This document shows, in pieces, positions 8,946-16,759 of a stretch of DNA of 64,000 nt. The DNA is from Polyangium spumosum (GTDB taxonomy: Bacteria > Myxococcota_A > Polyangia > Polyangiales > Polyangiaceae), in the NCBI RefSeq assembly GCF_009649845.1, contig NZ_WJIE01000006.1, positions 62,001-126,000 of the forward strand, in the 5' to 3' direction. A program made the translations under genes and the position numbers. Position 1 is the stretch's first letter, and each line of letters opens with the position of its first letter. The notes beneath the pieces are model-generated. The model searched no databases, was not told the origin of the DNA, and saw only the letters and a program-made list of their open reading frames with translations.

Positions 8946-8975
8946 TTGCCAGAAGCCTCGTCGTCGTGATAGCAG
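8946..8975 (+). promoter_or_regulatory. putative promoter of second lipoprotein paralogue
   Basis: TTGCCA (8946-8951), 18-bp spacer, TAGCAG (8970-8975), 14 bp before the ATG. Hexamers and spacing match the promoter of the upstream paralogue although the spacer bases differ, which supports function. Confidence 0.5.
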
Positions 8976-8989
8976 AGCGCTCCGGTACA

Positions 8990-10441
8990 ATGAAGAAATA
9001 CGCTGTTTTGTTGGCATCCGGACTGCTCGCGTCCGGTTGTGGTCTCGTCAAGGTCAACACGAACATCCCGGGCCTCGAGGGCCTGAACACGTCGGGCGGC
9101 GGATCGGAGACCCCGAGCGTGGGGCCGCTCGGCGGCTTGCCGTACGACGAGGACGAGGTCGGCAAGGCCGTGCTCGCGACGTTCAAGTCGTGGGATTACA
9201 CGTCCTGCGAGAACGCCGAGTGCGTGAATGCCTTCAAGAAGAAGGCCGGCGTGACGGACTACAAGGACAAGGGCGGGTACATCTACCAGTTCAACCCGCG
9301 CCGCACGCTGAAGAACCCGGACCCGACCTGGCTGACCGGCTGGGACAAGATGTCCGACGACGAGAAGTTCAACACGGCGGACGAGACGTACCAGGCGCTG
9401 ATCGTGGCGGCGTCGCGCCGGACGTGGCTGGCGAAGTGCCACGCCGATTACGCCGCGCTCGACAAGGAGCTCCGCGCGAACGACACGAAGTGGGCCTCCG
9501 AGATCGAGCAGGCGTCGAAGATCCCGAGCCCGTACAAGCGGATCGGGGCGCTGCTCGACCTGGAGCAGATGGCCGACAAGAATGCCCGGGCGAGCAACCA
9601 GTACCTCGACAACCTGATGAACAACGTCGGGTTCCGGAGGGACCTGCGCGTCGCGCTGAAGGCAGCCTACGATTCCACGGGGCGCGATTACCTCTACGCG
9701 ATCGAGGGCCGCGCGCCGCGCGGCGACGAGGTCCGCGCCCGGCTCGACCCCACGACGGAGCGGGACCTCTATTGCATTCGCGCGGCCGGGTACGGGACGC
9801 CGAAGACGCCGGAGTTCAAGGGCGCGCCCGCGGGCAACGCGTACACGGAGCGGGGCGCGAAGTACGTGAAGCCGCTGTTCTCGGAGGAGACACGCAAGAA
9901 GCTCGACGGTCTGCGGGAGAAGGAGGCGCGCAAGTCGATCGAGGAGGTGCGGCCGGGCAAGTTCTCGCAGGTGTACATCTCGACGGTGGCCAAGGGCGAA
10001 GGCGAGATCGCGGGGCACCCGAAGCTCGGTTATTACGGGGGGTTCGGCGAGGTCAAGAAGGTCACGCAGAACGGCGGGAAGACCGAGCTCGAGATCGTGC
10101 AAAACAGCTCGAACGAATACCCCTACAATTGCGTGGAGACGAACAAGATCCACTCGATCCAGAATGGCCGGATCGTCTATCGAGAGATCTGCCAGTGGGG
10201 CAAGAAGATCCACGACACGACGGTGCGCCTCACGCTCGGGGAGCTGCCCGAGGGGGTGAAGATCCAGGTCGGAGACAAGGTCGAGGGCTACACGATCGTG
10301 CAGAAGCACGAGGAGAAGAAGCTCGCCGATACGCAGGCGCTGAAGAAGAGCTCCGAGCTCTGGGTGCTGGAGCTCGAGCACCTGTCGAAGGTGCTCCGCA
10401 AGGAAAAGGGCAAGGACAAGGTCGTCGGGCGGTGGTTCTGA
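8990..10441 (+). CDS. lipoprotein, tandem paralogue 2 (483 aa)
   Basis: Signal peptide MKKYAVLLASGLLASGC gives a lipidated Cys17. It is co-linear with the preceding paralogue over its full length, with shared blocks such as LPYDEDEVGKAVLATFKSWD, NPRRTLKNPDPTWLTGWD and LGELPEGVKIQVGDKVEGY. The ATG at 8990 is used rather than an in-frame codon at 8966 because the lipobox must lie ~17 residues in. The carrier of this pair probably benefits from dosage or diverged specificity, but nothing in the sequence says for what. Confidence 0.88.
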   Translation: MKKYAVLLASGLLASGCGLVKVNTNIPGLEGLNTSGGGSETPSVGPLGGLPYDEDEVGKAVLATFKSWDYTSCENAECVNAFKKKAGVTDYKDKGGYIYQFNPRRTLKNPDPTWLTGWDKMSDDEKFNTADETYQALIVAASRRTWLAKCHADYAALDKELRANDTKWASEIEQASKIPSPYKRIGALLDLEQMADKNARASNQYLDNLMNNVGFRRDLRVALKAAYDSTGRDYLYAIEGRAPRGDEVRARLDPTTERDLYCIRAAGYGTPKTPEFKGAPAGNAYTERGAKYVKPLFSEETRKKLDGLREKEARKSIEEVRPGKFSQVYISTVAKGEGEIAGHPKLGYYGGFGEVKKVTQNGGKTELEIVQNSSNEYPYNCVETNKIHSIQNGRIVYREICQWGKKIHDTTVRLTLGELPEGVKIQVGDKVEGYTIVQKHEEKKLADTQALKKSSELWVLELEHLSKVLRKEKGKDKVVGRWF

Positions 10442-10460
10442 GCCAGCCCTCCTCGAGCGC

Positions 10461-11039
10461 TTACTGAATCCCGCCCCACGGCCGGCTGGGAGGCAGGCTC
10501 GGAGGCGGCGCGCCGAGCCCCAATCCGCGACGCACGATGACATCGTCGGGGTCGATCTCCTCCACGAAGAGGAGGATCTGATCGACCTCGATGTCGTCGA
10601 CGTCGCCATTGGTCTTTTTCCCCGCGACGAGACAAACCTCCGAGGGCCCCCGCTCCAGGCGCACGGGAAAGACGGGCGAGGTCTGCGTGGAGAGCGGCGT
10701 GACCCCGTACGGGTCCCGCTCGAGCGTGATCCCCAGCGCGAAGGGCTTGCCGTTCACCGTGATCTGGTTGCTCAACGTCTCGGAGTTCCGGAGGTTGATG
10801 ACCTGCAGAAAGGCGTCGATCGCCTCCGGCACGTTCACGAGGGAGCAAAGGCGCGCAGCCGCGGCCATCCCGCTCGGGAAGTTCTGACTCCCGGCGCGGT
10901 TGTCCCCCAGATGCGCCGCCCCGTCCAGGAGGGCGATCGGTTGGCCAGGCGGGTACTTGCTTCGTGTCCCCGAGCCTCCACAACCGGCCAGCACGATCGC
11001 CCACGTACCCGCGAGGAGGAGGCCACGATAAAAATCCAT
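10461..11039 (-). CDS. putative lipoprotein, 192 aa
   Basis: MDFYRGLLLAGTWAIVLAGC is a lipoprotein signal with Cys20. The mature part carries LGDNRAGSQNFPSGMAAAAR, a beta-rich central segment (ITVNGKPFALGITLERDPYG) and a Pro-rich end. No family is recognised. The ATG at 11039 is preceded by AGAAGAGAG, an acceptable ribosome site. It converges on the second lipoprotein paralogue (19 bp apart) and lies downstream of the tRNA operon terminator on the same strand. Confidence 0.8.
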   Translation of the reverse strand: MDFYRGLLLAGTWAIVLAGCGGSGTRSKYPPGQPIALLDGAAHLGDNRAGSQNFPSGMAAAARLCSLVNVPEAIDAFLQVINLRNSETLSNQITVNGKPFALGITLERDPYGVTPLSTQTSPVFPVRLERGPSEVCLVAGKKTNGDVDDIEVDQILLFVEEIDPDDVIVRRGLGLGAPPPSLPPSRPWGGIQ

Positions 11040-11110
11040 GAGCTCTCTTCTTCCAGACCAAACCCGAGGAGCGCCGTCAAGCAGGAAGGCACACGGGAAC
11101 GTTCGAAGAC

Positions 11111-11147
11111 AAAAACGAAAAGCCGGCACGCTGGGGAGCGCGCCGGC
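11111..11147 (-). terminator. intrinsic terminator of the tRNA operon
   Basis: On the minus strand an 11-bp stem (11147-11137 with 11132-11122, one G-U pair) closes a CCCC loop and is followed by TTTTCGTTTTT. It lies 32 bp after the tRNA-Lys 3' end and is a textbook rho-independent terminator. Confidence 0.9.
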
Positions 11148-11178
11148 CTCTTCGTTCTGGTTTCGTTCTGGATCCGGG

Positions 11179-11251
11179 TGGGCCATGAAGGACTTGAACC
11201 TTCAGCCAATGGATTAAGAGTCCACTGCTCTACCAATTGAGCTAATGGCCC
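11179..11251 (-). tRNA. tRNA-Lys (anticodon CTT)
   Basis: A 73-nt cloverleaf on the minus strand. The acceptor stem GGGCCAT pairs with ATGGCCC, the D arm contains AGCTCAATTGGTAGAGC, the anticodon loop is CTCTTAA giving anticodon CTT, and the T arm has GGTTCAAGTCC. The discriminator base is A and no CCA is encoded. It is the second gene of a two-tRNA transcript. Confidence 0.96.
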
Positions 11252-11315
11252 GGATTTGCTGCTCTGGTTTTCAACGGCTCCCGAGCTCCCCTGGAAGAGT
11301 CGGCTCGGAACCCGG

Positions 11316-11389
<74 letters not shown>

Positions 11390-11423
11390 AGCTTGCGACG
11401 CCCTCGGTAGCGACGCGTCGAGG

Positions 11424-11452
11424 CTTCTACCCGTCCCGATGACCCATGTCAA
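11424..11452 (-). promoter_or_regulatory. promoter of the tRNA-Arg/tRNA-Lys operon
   Basis: On the minus strand a perfect TTGACA (11452-11447) is followed by a 17-bp spacer and TAGAAG (11429-11424). The predicted start is about 30 nt upstream of tRNA-Arg, as expected for a housekeeping sigma-70 promoter of a stable RNA. Confidence 0.8.
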
Positions 11453-11574
11453 GCACATGGTTCGTTCTTTTTTGTTGTGGGCAGTTTCACGAGCTTGCGA
11501 CTGCCCAAAACCCCACGATCGGCCGTCGGCTCCCCTCCCCTCGGCGCGACGGGCGCGCTAACGTCCGCGTCATC

Positions 11575-12510
11575 ATGCGCTTGCTCGCCCGGATCGCCGC
11601 GCCCCTCGCCCTCGCCCTCGCGCTCGTCGCGGCAGGCCCGCGCGCCGCCGAGGCCGCCCCCGGCGAGAAGGCCACGAAGGCCGCGCCGGCGAAGGACAAG
11701 GGCAAGAAGATCAAGGTCCCCGCGAAGAAGGCCCAGAAGAAGCCGGAGAAGAAGCGGCCCAAGGGCGCAGTCTCGGTCGGGGCGCCGAACAAGGGCAAGC
11801 TGTACGGAGCCCACAAGCTCGCCTCGAGCAAGTCGGTCGAGGTGCGCGGCGGCGGGCACGCGTACGGGCTGCCGGACCTCGTGCGGGTGCTGCGGCGCGC
11901 GGCGGCCAAGGTGAGCGGGAAATACAAGGGTTCGGTGCTCTACGTGGGCGACCTGTCGGCGAAACACGGCGGGCCGCTCCTCGGGCACAACTCGCATCAG
12001 TCGGGGCGCGACGCGGACGTCGGCTTCTACATGATCAGCGCGAAGGGAAAACACGTGAACCCGCACCGGTTCGTGGCCTTCGGCAGCGACGGGCGGCCAC
12101 GCGGCGGCGAGGTGGTGCGCTTCGACGACGAGCGGAACTGGGCGTTCGTCGAGGCGCTGATCACCGACAAAAAGACCGAGGTGCGGTACCTGTTCGTCTC
12201 GCACGGCCTCCGGACGCGGCTGCTCAAGTACGCAGCGAAAAAAAACGTGCCGAAGGAGCTCTACACGAAGGCAGCCTCGGCGCTGATGAGCCCCGCCGAC
12301 GCGGACGTGCACGACGACCACTTCCACGTGCGGATCGCCTGCCCCGAGAGGATGCGCGGGACGTGCGTGGAGGAGTCGTACCTCAAGGGCAGGGCGAGCG
12401 CGAAGAGCAAGGATCCGAAGGGGGACGCGGCGCCGAAGGAAGACGCAGGCAAAGCGAAGGAAGCCAAGGAAGAGAAGGAAGCGGCGCCGAGCAACGAGAA
12501 GGACGGCTAG
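11575..12510 (+). CDS. mepA: penicillin-insensitive murein endopeptidase (MepA/M74 family)
   Basis: A 311-aa exported protein: signal peptide to about AEA (residue 27), a Lys/Ala/Pro-rich linker (28-66) and then the M74 metallopeptidase domain. Zinc-site signatures are HNSHQSGRDAD (138-148) and DVHDDHFHVRIACP. MepA cleaves D-Ala-mDAP cross-links in peptidoglycan. A charged Lys/Glu-rich tail follows, unlike the E. coli enzyme. The ATG at 11575 begins the signal peptide. The preceding 120 bp hold an 8-bp inverted repeat (11478-11485 with 11500-11507) of unknown role. It converges with the next gene. Confidence 0.9.
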   Translation: MRLLARIAAPLALALALVAAGPRAAEAAPGEKATKAAPAKDKGKKIKVPAKKAQKKPEKKRPKGAVSVGAPNKGKLYGAHKLASSKSVEVRGGGHAYGLPDLVRVLRRAAAKVSGKYKGSVLYVGDLSAKHGGPLLGHNSHQSGRDADVGFYMISAKGKHVNPHRFVAFGSDGRPRGGEVVRFDDERNWAFVEALITDKKTEVRYLFVSHGLRTRLLKYAAKKNVPKELYTKAASALMSPADADVHDDHFHVRIACPERMRGTCVEESYLKGRASAKSKDPKGDAAPKEDAGKAKEAKEEKEAAPSNEKDG

Positions 12511-12514
12511 AGCT

Positions 12515-12955
12515 TCAGGACCAGCGGAGCGAGCGCACGATCGCCTCGCGATCGGCCTCCTCGTCATCGCGCTCGTCCCAGGGGCAGACGTAGCTCGCTT
12601 GCACCACGCGGTCGCCGTTCGACAGGAACCAGACCTGCACGAAGCAACCACGCACGAGGTAGGTGGCCGTGGCGACGACGCCGTCGGGCCGTTTGTGCGT
12701 GCCGAGCTCGAGGGGCTCGAGACGGCGGCGTTTGCCCCAGGCGCGCGCGAGGGCTTCGAGCTCGGCGGGCTCGCTGCCGGGTTGCTCGTCGTCGTCGTCG
12801 TCGAAGAGCATCTCGGCCACCATGAGCCGGCCCGTGCCCCCTTCGGCCGCGAGCGCGACCGGAGGCAGGGTGCTCGGATCGGAGTAGGTCACGTCCTCGA
12901 GGCCGGACCAGTCGGGGGGAAGGTCGAGCGAATAACCATCCAGGTTGAGCCGCAT
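12515..12955 (-). CDS. DcrB-like small protein, 146 aa
   Basis: A soluble acidic protein opening MRLNLDGYSLDLPPDWSGLE and ending in a beta-rich half (VVATATYLVRGCFVQVWFLS). The layout, a short ligand-like beta sheet with W and Y at fixed places, recalls DcrB/DUF1795-type proteins, but this is a weak impression. A poly-Asp run lies in the middle. Either the ATG at 12955 or a GTG at 12958 may be used; TAGGTT lies 7 bp before the GTG, which would suit a leaderless start. It shares its upstream region with a set of TCGGACA inverted repeats. Confidence 0.72.
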   Translation of the reverse strand: MRLNLDGYSLDLPPDWSGLEDVTYSDPSTLPPVALAAEGGTGRLMVAEMLFDDDDDEQPGSEPAELEALARAWGKRRRLEPLELGTHKRPDGVVATATYLVRGCFVQVWFLSNGDRVVQASYVCPWDERDDEEADREAIVRSLRWS

Positions 12956-13008
12956 CACGCGGGGAAACCTAGCAAATCACGCGCTTCGATCGGGGGCGAA
13001 ATGGAGGG

Positions 13009-13059
13009 CGATCGGACAGGATATGTCCGATACGAGGGAGGACGTTTCCTGTCCGATCG
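13009..13059. repeat. 12-bp perfect inverted repeat with nested copies
   Basis: CGATCGGACAGG (13009-13020) and CCTGTCCGATCG (13048-13059) are perfect reverse complements 27 bp apart. A third related half-site, TGTCCGA (13024-13030), lies between them, and GTCCGATCGGAC (13051-13062) is itself palindromic. The site lies after the exonuclease III stop and about 50-100 bp before the next start on the same strand, so it could be a terminator (no T tract) or an operator. An operator is the likelier reading. Confidence 0.6.
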
Positions 13060-13077
13060 GACCGAGATCGTCCGAAG

Positions 13078-13863
13078 TCAGGCTTGACTTTCGGCGAGGT
13101 CGATCAGGACGGGGGCGTGGTCACTCGGGCGCTCGAGCTCCCGCACGCTGCGGTCGACCCACACGTCCTTCGTCCGCGCGAGCAGCGGCGGCGTGACGAG
13201 CGCGAGGTCGATGCGCAGGCCGTGGTTCTTGCGGTAGGCGCCCATGCGGTAGTCCCACCAGGAGTAGACCTTCTCGTCGGGGTGCTTGTCGCGCAGGGCG
13301 TCCACGAGGCCCCAGGCGAAGAGCTTGCCGAGCGCCGCGCGCTCGTCGGGGTGGCAGAGGACCTGGCCCTCCCAGCGCTTGGGCTCGTGGACGTCGAGGT
13401 TCGTCGGGGCGACGTTGAAGTCGCCGCAGATGAGCAAGGGCTCGTCGGGCCTGTGGTGCGCGGCGAGGTCGAGGCCGAGCCGCTCGAACCACGCGAGCTT
13501 GTAGGCGAAGGGCTTGGTGCCGACGGCCTGCCCGTTGGGCACGTACACGTTGATGATACGCACGCCCTCGATCGTCGCGGCGATCAGGCGCCGCGGGGCG
13601 TCGTCCTCGTCGCCGTCGAGGTTCTTCTTCACGTCCTCGATGCCGAGGCCGTACCGCGCGGCGATGGCCACGCCGTTGTAGGTCTTCTGCCCGAAGAAGA
13701 CGACGCGGTAGCCGGCGTCGCCGAGGGCCTCCTCGGGGAATTTTTCGTCCTCGACCTTGGTCTCCTGCATGCAGAGCACGTCGGGGCTCGCAGTCTCGAG
13801 GAAGGTGCGGAGGTGCTCGAGGCGAGCGCGGATCGAGTTCACGTTCCAGGAGGCGATACGCAT
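13078..13863 (-). CDS. xthA: exodeoxyribonuclease III
   Basis: A 261-aa cytosolic endonuclease/exonuclease/phosphatase-fold enzyme of normal length. It shows MRIASWNVNSIRAR at the start, MQETKVED with the metal-binding Glu34, NVYVPNG, LICGDFNVAPTNLDVHEPK, RIDLALVT and SDHAPV with the catalytic Asp-His at the end. It repairs abasic sites and trims 3' ends. A GGGAGG ribosome site precedes the ATG. It lies 42 bp downstream of an alpha/beta hydrolase on the same strand and may be co-transcribed with it. Confidence 0.95.
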   Translation of the reverse strand: MRIASWNVNSIRARLEHLRTFLETASPDVLCMQETKVEDEKFPEEALGDAGYRVVFFGQKTYNGVAIAARYGLGIEDVKKNLDGDEDDAPRRLIAATIEGVRIINVYVPNGQAVGTKPFAYKLAWFERLGLDLAAHHRPDEPLLICGDFNVAPTNLDVHEPKRWEGQVLCHPDERAALGKLFAWGLVDALRDKHPDEKVYSWWDYRMGAYRKNHGLRIDLALVTPPLLARTKDVWVDRSVRELERPSDHAPVLIDLAESQA

Positions 13864-13905
13864 GACACGACCTCCCTAGCCCGGAAAAACCCTCGTGAGA
13901 AGGCC

Positions 13906-14742
13906 TCAGCCGCAGAGGGCGGCCGAGAGGATGCGGAGCAGGCCCTCGGGGTCGTCGACGTGCACCCAGTGGTCGGCGTTCGGCAGGACGTGGACGGAGA
14001 GGCTCGGGTCCTCCGCGGCGAGCGCGAGGAGGCGGGCGCGATCGTCGGGGCCGACCGTGTTCGAACGGCCGCCGATGACGAAGCCCGCGCGGCGGCGGCC
14101 GTCGAGCGCCTCGACGACGCGCCAGAGGTCTTGGGCGAAGTAGTCGACGAGCAGGGCGCGGATGGCGGAGAGGTCGAGGCGGAAGCGGAAGACGTCACCA
14201 TCACGGCGCACGTTCATGGCGAGCCAGTCGGCCTCGGCGCGGGAGACGCCGTGCGAGGTGACGAGCTCGAGGAAGCGCTCGCGAGAAGGCAGCTCCGCGG
14301 GCAGGGACTCCAGCATGGCGAGGACCTTCGCCGCGCCGACGTTCTCCATGCCGGCGGGGCGCGCGCTCGGGGTCGAGTCGAGCACCCAGAGCGCGTCGAG
14401 CTCACCGCGCTTGCGCTCGGCGAACGCGAGGGCCACCTTCCCGCCGAACGAGTGACCCATCACGCCACGGACGGGCAGCGTGAGCGCGGCGCCGAGGCGG
14501 ACGAGATCGTCAGCCGCAGCAGCAAGCGAGTGAGGAGGCGGGAGCTCGGTCGAGAGGCCGTGCGCGCGCAGGTCGACGAGGACGAAGGCCCAATCGGGGC
14601 AGGCCGCGGCGAGCGCACGAGCGAACGTGCGGAAGTTGCCGCCGGAGCCGAAGATGCCGTGCAGCACGAGCATGCATCGCGAAGGCGCGGCGCCGGGAGC
14701 GGTGACGACGGCGTGGTGTGGAAGCGGAGCGTGCGCGTGCAT
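13906..14742 (-). CDS. alpha/beta-fold hydrolase (YbfF-like)
   Basis: A 278-aa soluble hydrolase. It has the oxyanion motif LHGIFGSGGNF, nucleophile elbow GHSFGGK with Ser98, an acid region around SVHVLPNADH and the His in HWVHVDDPEGL. The fold and motif order match the esterase YbfF family of thioesterase/esterase enzymes. Length is normal. The ATG at 14742 has a weak GGAC-rich upstream region. Substrate cannot be told from sequence. Confidence 0.9.
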   Translation of the reverse strand: MHAHAPLPHHAVVTAPGAAPSRCMLVLHGIFGSGGNFRTFARALAAACPDWAFVLVDLRAHGLSTELPPPHSLAAAADDLVRLGAALTLPVRGVMGHSFGGKVALAFAERKRGELDALWVLDSTPSARPAGMENVGAAKVLAMLESLPAELPSRERFLELVTSHGVSRAEADWLAMNVRRDGDVFRFRLDLSAIRALLVDYFAQDLWRVVEALDGRRRAGFVIGGRSNTVGPDDRARLLALAAEDPSLSVHVLPNADHWVHVDDPEGLLRILSAALCG

Positions 14743-14804
14743 GACGTCCCTGGTCCGGCCCTACGGGTGAAGCCCGAGGCGACGAAGAGGGGTAGCATGT
14801 GCGC

Positions 14805-15290
14805 ATGGCGAAGAAGGAACGATCGAAGCCGAGTGGCCGTGCGAAGTCGGCCGGAGCCAGGTCCGGAAAGACACCGACGTTGCCGACGAAGGTCTCGAAC
14901 GAGTCGTTCGAAAAAATCGAACTCGACGACGTGACGATGGCCGAGGCGAAGGTGCACGACGTGTCGTTCGAAGGCGCGACGTTCGACGACGTCAGTTTCG
15001 CGAAAGCGAAGATCCACAACGCATCCTTCGAGAAAACCGAACTCGACGACGCGAGCTTCGCGCAGGCGAGCGTGAAGAACGTGTCGTTTGAGCACGTACG
15101 GTTCGACGACGTGACCTTCACGAACGCGAAGATCCACAATGCGTCGTTCGAAGGCGCGACGATCGACGACGTGAACCTCGCCGGCGTGACGATCACGAAC
15201 TGCTCGATCGAGGGCCTGACGATCGACGGCGTGCGGATCGATCTGCTCTTGGAGCACAAACGATCCAGCGCGCCGCAGCGCGACGGCTGA
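14805..15290 (+). CDS. pentapeptide-repeat beta-helix protein, 161 aa
   Basis: After a basic ~33-residue lead (MAKKERSKPSGRAKSAGAR) the protein is 23 uninterrupted pentapeptides in the order SFEKI, ELDDV, TMAEA, KVHDV and so on. Every fifth residue is F, L, I, M or V, and there is a higher order of four pentapeptides (20 residues), one turn of a right-handed quadrilateral beta-helix. A short tail follows (LLLEHKRSSAPQRDG). The ATG is preceded by TAGCAT six bases upstream and no Shine-Dalgarno; a GTG at 14799 is the alternative start. Some such proteins mimic DNA and protect gyrase, but no such role is shown here. Confidence 0.88.
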   Translation: MAKKERSKPSGRAKSAGARSGKTPTLPTKVSNESFEKIELDDVTMAEAKVHDVSFEGATFDDVSFAKAKIHNASFEKTELDDASFAQASVKNVSFEHVRFDDVTFTNAKIHNASFEGATIDDVNLAGVTITNCSIEGLTIDGVRIDLLLEHKRSSAPQRDG

Positions 15291-15359
15291 TCGAGTTTTC
15301 GAAGGGTGGGAGGGGATGGTTCGGCCAGACCGATGGATCAGGCCACGCGGAGGCGGGGG

Positions 15360-16019
15360 CTAGGCCTCGATCAGGCCCGTGCGGACCGCGATCCGCGTGA
15401 GCTCGACGGCGCTCTTGCAGCCGAGCTTCGCGTAGATGCGCACGCGATGCGTCTCGACGGTCTTGGGGCTGATCGTGAGGCGCGCGGCCGTCTCGCGGGT
15501 GGAGATGCCCGCGGCGAGCAGGCGCAGGACCTGCCGCTCGCGCGGCGTGAGCGCGTCGAGGCCGCCGGTGCCCTCGGGCGCAGGTTTGCGCATCGCGCGC
15601 ACGACGGCGCCCGCGATGCGCTGGCTCAGCGGCGCGCCGCCGCTCGCGATGCGCCGAATGCCGTCGATGACCTCGGCGAGCTCGCTGGTCTTGACGAGAT
15701 ACCCCTGCGCGCCGGCGCGAAGCGCCTCGGCGACACGGAATTCGTCGTCGTAGCAGCTCAGGACGAGCAGCTTTGCGGTGGGCACTTGAACGCGAAGGGC
15801 TGCGAGCAGCTCGATGCCGTCGCGATCGGGAATGTTCAGGTCGACCAGCACGACTTCAGGCTTGATCGACTGCACTTCCCGGAGCGCATCGGCAGCCGTG
15901 CCCGCTTGCCCGACGACGGTCATCCCCGGCTCTGCTTCCAGCGCTTTGGCGAAACCCTCGCGCAAGACGGGGTGATCATCGATGAGGTAAACGCGGATGC
16001 TGTTGTTCGTGTCCGACAT
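15360..16019 (-). CDS. NarL/FixJ-type response regulator
   Basis: A 219-aa two-domain regulator. The receiver has acidic pair Asp14-Asp15, phosphoacceptor Asp60 in VVLVDLNIPD, and the conserved Lys in GYLVKTSE. The LuxR-type helix-turn-helix starts at LTPRERQVLRLLAAG and contains SPKTVETHRVRIYAKLG. Phosphorylation by a sensor kinase should promote DNA binding. No kinase gene is adjacent. It is divergent from a single-domain receiver gene across 236 bp. Confidence 0.95.
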   Translation of the reverse strand: MSDTNNSIRVYLIDDHPVLREGFAKALEAEPGMTVVGQAGTAADALREVQSIKPEVVLVDLNIPDRDGIELLAALRVQVPTAKLLVLSCYDDEFRVAEALRAGAQGYLVKTSELAEVIDGIRRIASGGAPLSQRIAGAVVRAMRKPAPEGTGGLDALTPRERQVLRLLAAGISTRETAARLTISPKTVETHRVRIYAKLGCKSAVELTRIAVRTGLIEA

Positions 16020-16255
16020 GACAAGGACCGCCCTTCATCGAATTGGGCCTCAGCCTGACTCGCGCGTCAAGTGCGGCTGTGGTCGGGCGCACGCGGAACA
16101 CGCCCTACGGAAAGTCCCTACCCCACCCGATTCAACCTGGACAAACGGGCTTCCCCCCCGCACCAGCCGTCCCCAACGTATGTATCGATCGGACGGCGGC
16201 GGCAAGAGGTCCGGAGGCTCGACGACGCGGGGATCCTGCTCGATGGAAGGGACCC

Positions 16256-16669
16256 ATGAGCCCGAGTCCGAACGCGCCGGCCGCGCCACCCCGTAGCCCC
16301 GACGACAAGAACTCCGGTCCTTCGGTTTTTATCGTGGATGACGATGACGCCCTGGTCGAAGCGTTGTCGGATTTGCTGCGCGAGGAGGGCTACGAGGTCG
16401 AAGCGCACACCGTGGCGAGCAAGGCGCTCGCGCGGCTGGAAGCAGGCGCGCGGCCCGACGTGATCCTCCTCGATTACCTCATGCCCGAGATGAAAGGCGA
16501 CGCCTTCCTCGAAGCCCTCGATCGCGCAGGGATCGACGTGCCCGTGATGGTGCTCTCCGCGATGAACGAGTCACGCCTGGACGTGCCCGTCCGGCGGGTC
16601 CGCGCGATGATCCGAAAACCGTTCGACCTCGAAAAGTTGCTCGACGAGCTGCAACGGCTCGCCGCCTGA
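16256..16669 (+). CDS. single-domain response regulator receiver
   Basis: A 137-aa protein with a disordered 20-residue Pro/Ser-rich lead and one receiver domain: acidic residues in FIVDDDDAL, phosphoacceptor Asp73 in VILLDYLMPEMKGD, Ser/Thr switch in MVLSAMNE and Lys in MIRKPFDLEKLL. There is no output domain, so it should act by protein contact or as a phosphorelay shuttle. GGAAGGGA before the ATG decides the start. It lies upstream of the GH65 gene on the same strand and could be functionally linked to the divergent NarL-type regulator. Confidence 0.92.
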   Translation: MSPSPNAPAAPPRSPDDKNSGPSVFIVDDDDALVEALSDLLREEGYEVEAHTVASKALARLEAGARPDVILLDYLMPEMKGDAFLEALDRAGIDVPVMVLSAMNESRLDVPVRRVRAMIRKPFDLEKLLDELQRLAA

Positions 16670-16759
16670 CACGATCGGCGCTCTCGCGCTCTCGTCCGCT
16701 CGTCCGTGCGCCGCGGAGGCAGCGGCGACGGCACGGTCCTCGCTCGATCGTCGAGGCCC

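Noticed and set aside
11478-11507. 8-bp inverted repeat as a terminator
   Set aside because: It is not followed by a T tract on either strand and no gene ends just before it.
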